Shown piece after piece: positions 61,552 through 64,000 of a stretch of 64,000 nt of DNA. This DNA is from JAVBLU01 sp031553225. Its GTDB lineage: Bacteria > Bacillota > Clostridia > Christensenellales > UBA1750. The notes under the pieces were generated by a model. That model was not told the origin of the DNA. It saw nothing but the letters and a program-made list of their open reading frames with translations, and did no database searches. The stretch is taken from NCBI GenBank assembly GCA_031553225.1, contig JAVBLU010000034.1, positions 1 to 64,000 of the forward strand, given 5' to 3'. How positions within the stretch are numbered: position 1 is the first letter of the stretch; each line of letters starts with the position of its first letter. Position numbers and translations under genes: made by a program.

Positions 61552-64000
61552 TTGTCGGCCGCTAAAAGAGGTTCATCGAAGAAACCCGCGCCCAAAGGGC
61601 GCAACCTTGGCGCGGAAGCCCTGGGCCTTGCGCTTATGGCGCTGGGCGTATTCGTGTTTGTCAGCATGCTCACGGGCGCGGCCGGAGCAATCGGCACGGC
61701 CGTCAAGTGGTTCCTGCTGGGGGCGTGCGGGCTGGTCGCCTACGTTGTGCCGCTTCTGTGCGTGGCGGCCGGCGGCATCGTGATGATGTCCTATAAGATG
61801 CGCGCACAGCCCGGAAAGCTTGCGCTGACCCTGCTTTCCGGCCTGCTGGTCGTCACCATGATGCACCTGCTCGTGCAGAGCCACATCGCCCAGGACGCGG
61901 GCTTTGTCAACTTCATCACCGATTCGTACGATTATGCCCAGCTGACGGCGCACGGCAAGGGCGTGCGCGGCGCGGGCGGCGCGGGCGGCGCGCTCGCTTA
62001 TCCGCTGCTGGTGGCCTTCGGCGCGGCCGGATCGTGGATCATCGCCGCGGCAGGGCTTTTGGGCTGCATACTCGGTCTGACCAGCCTCTCCCTGCGCGAC
62101 GTGGGGGAGAGAACCGCGCAGATCGCCAAACAGACCATCGACGCTTCCGCCGAGCGCGCCGCTCAGATGCGCGAGCGCCGCGAAGCGCGCCTTCAGGAGC
62201 GCCAAACCCTGCGCGAGGCCCAGGACGAGCCGCCCGTGCCCGACCCGTCCCTCCTGCGCGGCCGCAGGCGGCGCGGGGCGGACTTTCATGCGGAGCAGAA
62301 CGAGGCGCAGCCGGCCGCCGCGGAAGCCCGGCCGGCCGTGGTCATCGAGGGGATGCTTCCCCAGGACGATCTGCCAGAGCCCGGCCAGATAGCGCCCGTC
62401 GCGCCCACGCCCGGCGTGTTTCCCTGGCATGAGCCCGGCGCAGAGGCGAACGAGGCGGCCGAAGCGGACCCGGAGCCCGACCTTCCGCCCTGGAAACCCG
62501 CGCACGCCGCCCATCCACGGGGCAGGAGCGCCGCGGGCGGGTTCGTGCTGGATGCCGCCGGACAGACGCTGGCCGCGCTGCCTCAGGCCCCGTACGCATA
62601 TCCCTCCATCGAGCTTCTGCGCGAAGCGCCCTCCCGTAAGACCAGCCGCAATCCGCGCGAGGAGATGGAGCAAAACGCCCGCAAGCTGGAGGAGACGCTC
62701 AAATCCTTCGGCGTGGAAGCCACGGTTACGGGCATATCGCGCGGCCCGGCCATCACGCGCTATGAGCTGACGCCCGCGCCCGGCGTGCGCGTGTCGCGCA
62801 TCGCCAGCCTCGCCGACGACCTGGCCCTCAACCTGGCCGCCATGGGCGTGCGCATCGAGGCGCCCATCCCCGGCAAATCCGCCATCGGCATCGAGGTGCC
62901 CAACGCCGAGGTGTCCGTCGTGCCCCTGCGTGACGTGCTCGACACGGACGAGTTCCGCAACGCTCCCTCGCGCGTTACCTGCGCGCTGGGAAAGGACATC
63001 TCCGGCCGCACGATCATCGCCGACCTGGCGCGCTTCCCCCACGTGCTCATCGCCGGCGCGACCGGTTCGGGCAAGAGCGTGTGCATCAACACGATCATCA
63101 CCTCCATCCTCTACAAGTCCACCCCGGACGAGGTGAAGCTCGTGATGATCGACCCCAAGGTGGTCGAACTGTCGGTATACAACGGCATTCCGCACCTGCT
63201 GCTGCCGGTGGTCACCGACCCCAAGAAGGCTGCCTCCGCGCTGCAGTGGGCCGTGACGGAAATGACCGAGCGCTATCAAAAGTTTGCCGACAAGGGCGTG
63301 CGCGACCTGAAGGGCTACAACGAAAAGGTGAAGAACCTGCCCCCGCCGCAGGACGAACACGCGCCGGAGGAGAATCCCCTGCCCCAGATCGTGGTCATCA
63401 TCGACGAGCTGGCCGACCTGATGATGGTTGCGCCGGGCGACGTGGAGGACGCGATTTGCCGCCTGGCGCAGCTGGCGCGCGCGGCGGGCATCTACCTGGT
63501 CATCGCCACGCAGCGTCCCTCCGTCAACGTCATCACCGGCGTCATCAAGGCGAACATTCCCTCGCGCATCGCCTTTGCGGTGTCCTCCTACATTGATTCG
63601 CGCACCATTTTGGATATGGGCGGCGCGGAGAAGCTTCTTGGGCGGGGGGACATGCTCTTTAGCCAAAGCGGGGCGGGCAAGCCCGTGCGCGTGCAGGGCG
63701 CGCTCGTCACCGAGGGCGAGGTGGAGGAGATCGTGGAGTTCGTGCGCCAGGGACAGCCGCCCGCCTACGACCAGAACATCATCGAGCATGTGGAGAACAC
63801 CGCCGTGAAGGACGAGGAGGGCGAGGAGGAGGGCGAGGTGGATGAGCTGCTCCCCCAGTGTATCGAGCTGGCCATCGATTCGGGCCAGGCCTCCACGTCC
63901 ATGATCCAGCGCCGCTTCAAGGTGGGCTACGCCCGCGCCGGCCGCCTGCTGGACGCTATGGAGCTGCGCGGCATCGTGTCCCCGGCGGAGGGCTCCAAGC
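61552..64000 (+). CDS. ftsK: FtsK/SpoIIIE DNA translocase, truncated by window edge
   Basis: The first 816 codons are present. It starts with TTG at 61552, with AGGGGGA eight bases upstream; the nearer ATG at 61544 is out of frame. Four membrane helices lie in residues 25-175, an acidic, Pro-rich linker follows to about 360, then the alpha/beta motor with Walker A GATGSGKSVCIN (K508), Walker B VVIIDELADLMMV and the downstream IATQRPSVNVITGVIK. The winged gamma domain begins near 770 (ELAIDSGQASTSMIQRRFKVGYARAGRLLD). FtsK pumps chromosomal DNA at the septum. The stop lies beyond the window. Confidence 0.96.
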   Translation, partial: MSAAKRGSSKKPAPKGRNLGAEALGLALMALGVFVFVSMLTGAAGAIGTAVKWFLLGACGLVAYVVPLLCVAAGGIVMMSYKMRAQPGKLALTLLSGLLVVTMMHLLVQSHIAQDAGFVNFITDSYDYAQLTAHGKGVRGAGGAGGALAYPLLVAFGAAGSWIIAAAGLLGCILGLTSLSLRDVGERTAQIAKQTIDASAERAAQMRERREARLQERQTLREAQDEPPVPDPSLLRGRRRRGADFHAEQNEAQPAAAEARPAVVIEGMLPQDDLPEPGQIAPVAPTPGVFPWHEPGAEANEAAEADPEPDLPPWKPAHAAHPRGRSAAGGFVLDAAGQTLAALPQAPYAYPSIELLREAPSRKTSRNPREEMEQNARKLEETLKSFGVEATVTGISRGPAITRYELTPAPGVRVSRIASLADDLALNLAAMGVRIEAPIPGKSAIGIEVPNAEVSVVPLRDVLDTDEFRNAPSRVTCALGKDISGRTIIADLARFPHVLIAGATGSGKSVCINTIITSILYKSTPDEVKLVMIDPKVVELSVYNGIPHLLLPVVTDPKKAASALQWAVTEMTERYQKFADKGVRDLKGYNEKVKNLPPPQDEHAPEENPLPQIVVIIDELADLMMVAPGDVEDAICRLAQLARAAGIYLVIATQRPSVNVITGVIKANIPSRIAFAVSSYIDSRTILDMGGAEKLLGRGDMLFSQSGAGKPVRVQGALVTEGEVEEIVEFVRQGQPPAYDQNIIEHVENTAVKDEEGEEEGEVDELLPQCIELAIDSGQASTSMIQRRFKVGYARAGRLLDAMELRGIVSPAEGSK

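Noticed and set aside
61573..63789. A 738-codon open frame antisense to ftsK
   Set aside because: The sense frame has complete FtsK motor motifs. The antisense product has only low-complexity Gly, His and Arg-rich sequence.

Overview
The window is a gene-dense, GC-rich bacterial chromosome segment of 64 kb. It has strong AGGAGG-type ribosome sites, TTGnnn-17-TATAAT promoters, frequent ATGA start/stop overlaps and some TTG/GTG starts. Gene content points to an anaerobic, high-GC member of the Clostridia (Bacillota), perhaps a Christensenellales- or Oscillospirales-like gut organism. The clues are hybrid cluster protein with Crp/Fnr regulators, split transketolase, several UroD-like corrinoid-type methyltransferases, a YesM/AraC two-component pair, a DUF1667 redox operon and an RsgI-like anti-sigma factor. 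The lineage is an inference; no rRNA or tRNA gene was seen to confirm it.

Layout. 1-3.5 kb: a minus-strand operon of an MFS transporter, a streptothricin-acetyltransferase-like enzyme, a Cys-rich small protein and a Gfo/Idh/MocA oxidoreductase. 3.6-5.2 kb: an SDR and an SLH-like secreted protein. 5.3-7.6 kb: hcp with a divergent Crp/Fnr regulator. 7.7-10.4 kb: split transketolase plus a GarR-type reductase. 10.5-13.4 kb: a GH127 glycosidase coupled to a UroD/MtaA-like protein. 13.6-17.8 kb: a second SDR and a two-component system. 17.8-19.4 kb: a second Crp/Fnr regulator divergent from an iron-sulfur protein. 19.7-21.9 kb: an AT-richer sigma/anti-sigma pair with three PepSY repeats. 22-26.4 kb: a four-gene flavoprotein operon of glycerol-3-phosphate-dehydrogenase type. 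26.5-30.5 kb: a 44-residue basic protein and a heterodimeric ABC exporter. 30.8-36.4 kb: GNAT, aldo/keto reductase, a HAD / deoxyhypusine-synthase-like pair facing an HldE-type sugar kinase, and a DMT transporter. 36.5-41.1 kb: MoxR, DUF58 and transglutaminase operon. 41.4-46.1 kb: Ca-type P-ATPase, a small P-loop protein and threonine synthase. 46.2-49.2 kb: a second UroD-like protein, a degenerate DUF815-like ATPase and a third SDR. 49.3-54.6 kb: polysaccharide deacetylase, 2H phosphoesterase, Nudix, CPBP protease, PfkB kinase and SIS isomerase. 54.8-56.1 kb: VOC protein and a lone fumarase alpha subunit. 56.2-64 kb: Lhr-type helicase, a lipoprotein, a 22/23-bp tandem repeat array and ftsK, which runs off the right edge.

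Together the genes describe an anaerobe that takes up and remodels sugars and sugar acids, handles nitrosative stress through two locally wired Crp/Fnr circuits, and carries several small operons of unclear chemistry. The most interesting candidates for undescribed biology are the twin Crp/Fnr circuits, the UroD/DUF815-like/SDR operon, the HAD/DHS-like/HldE-type locus, the GH127-UroD coupling and the repeat array in front of ftsK. No CRISPR array, insertion sequence, prophage or classical defence island was seen.
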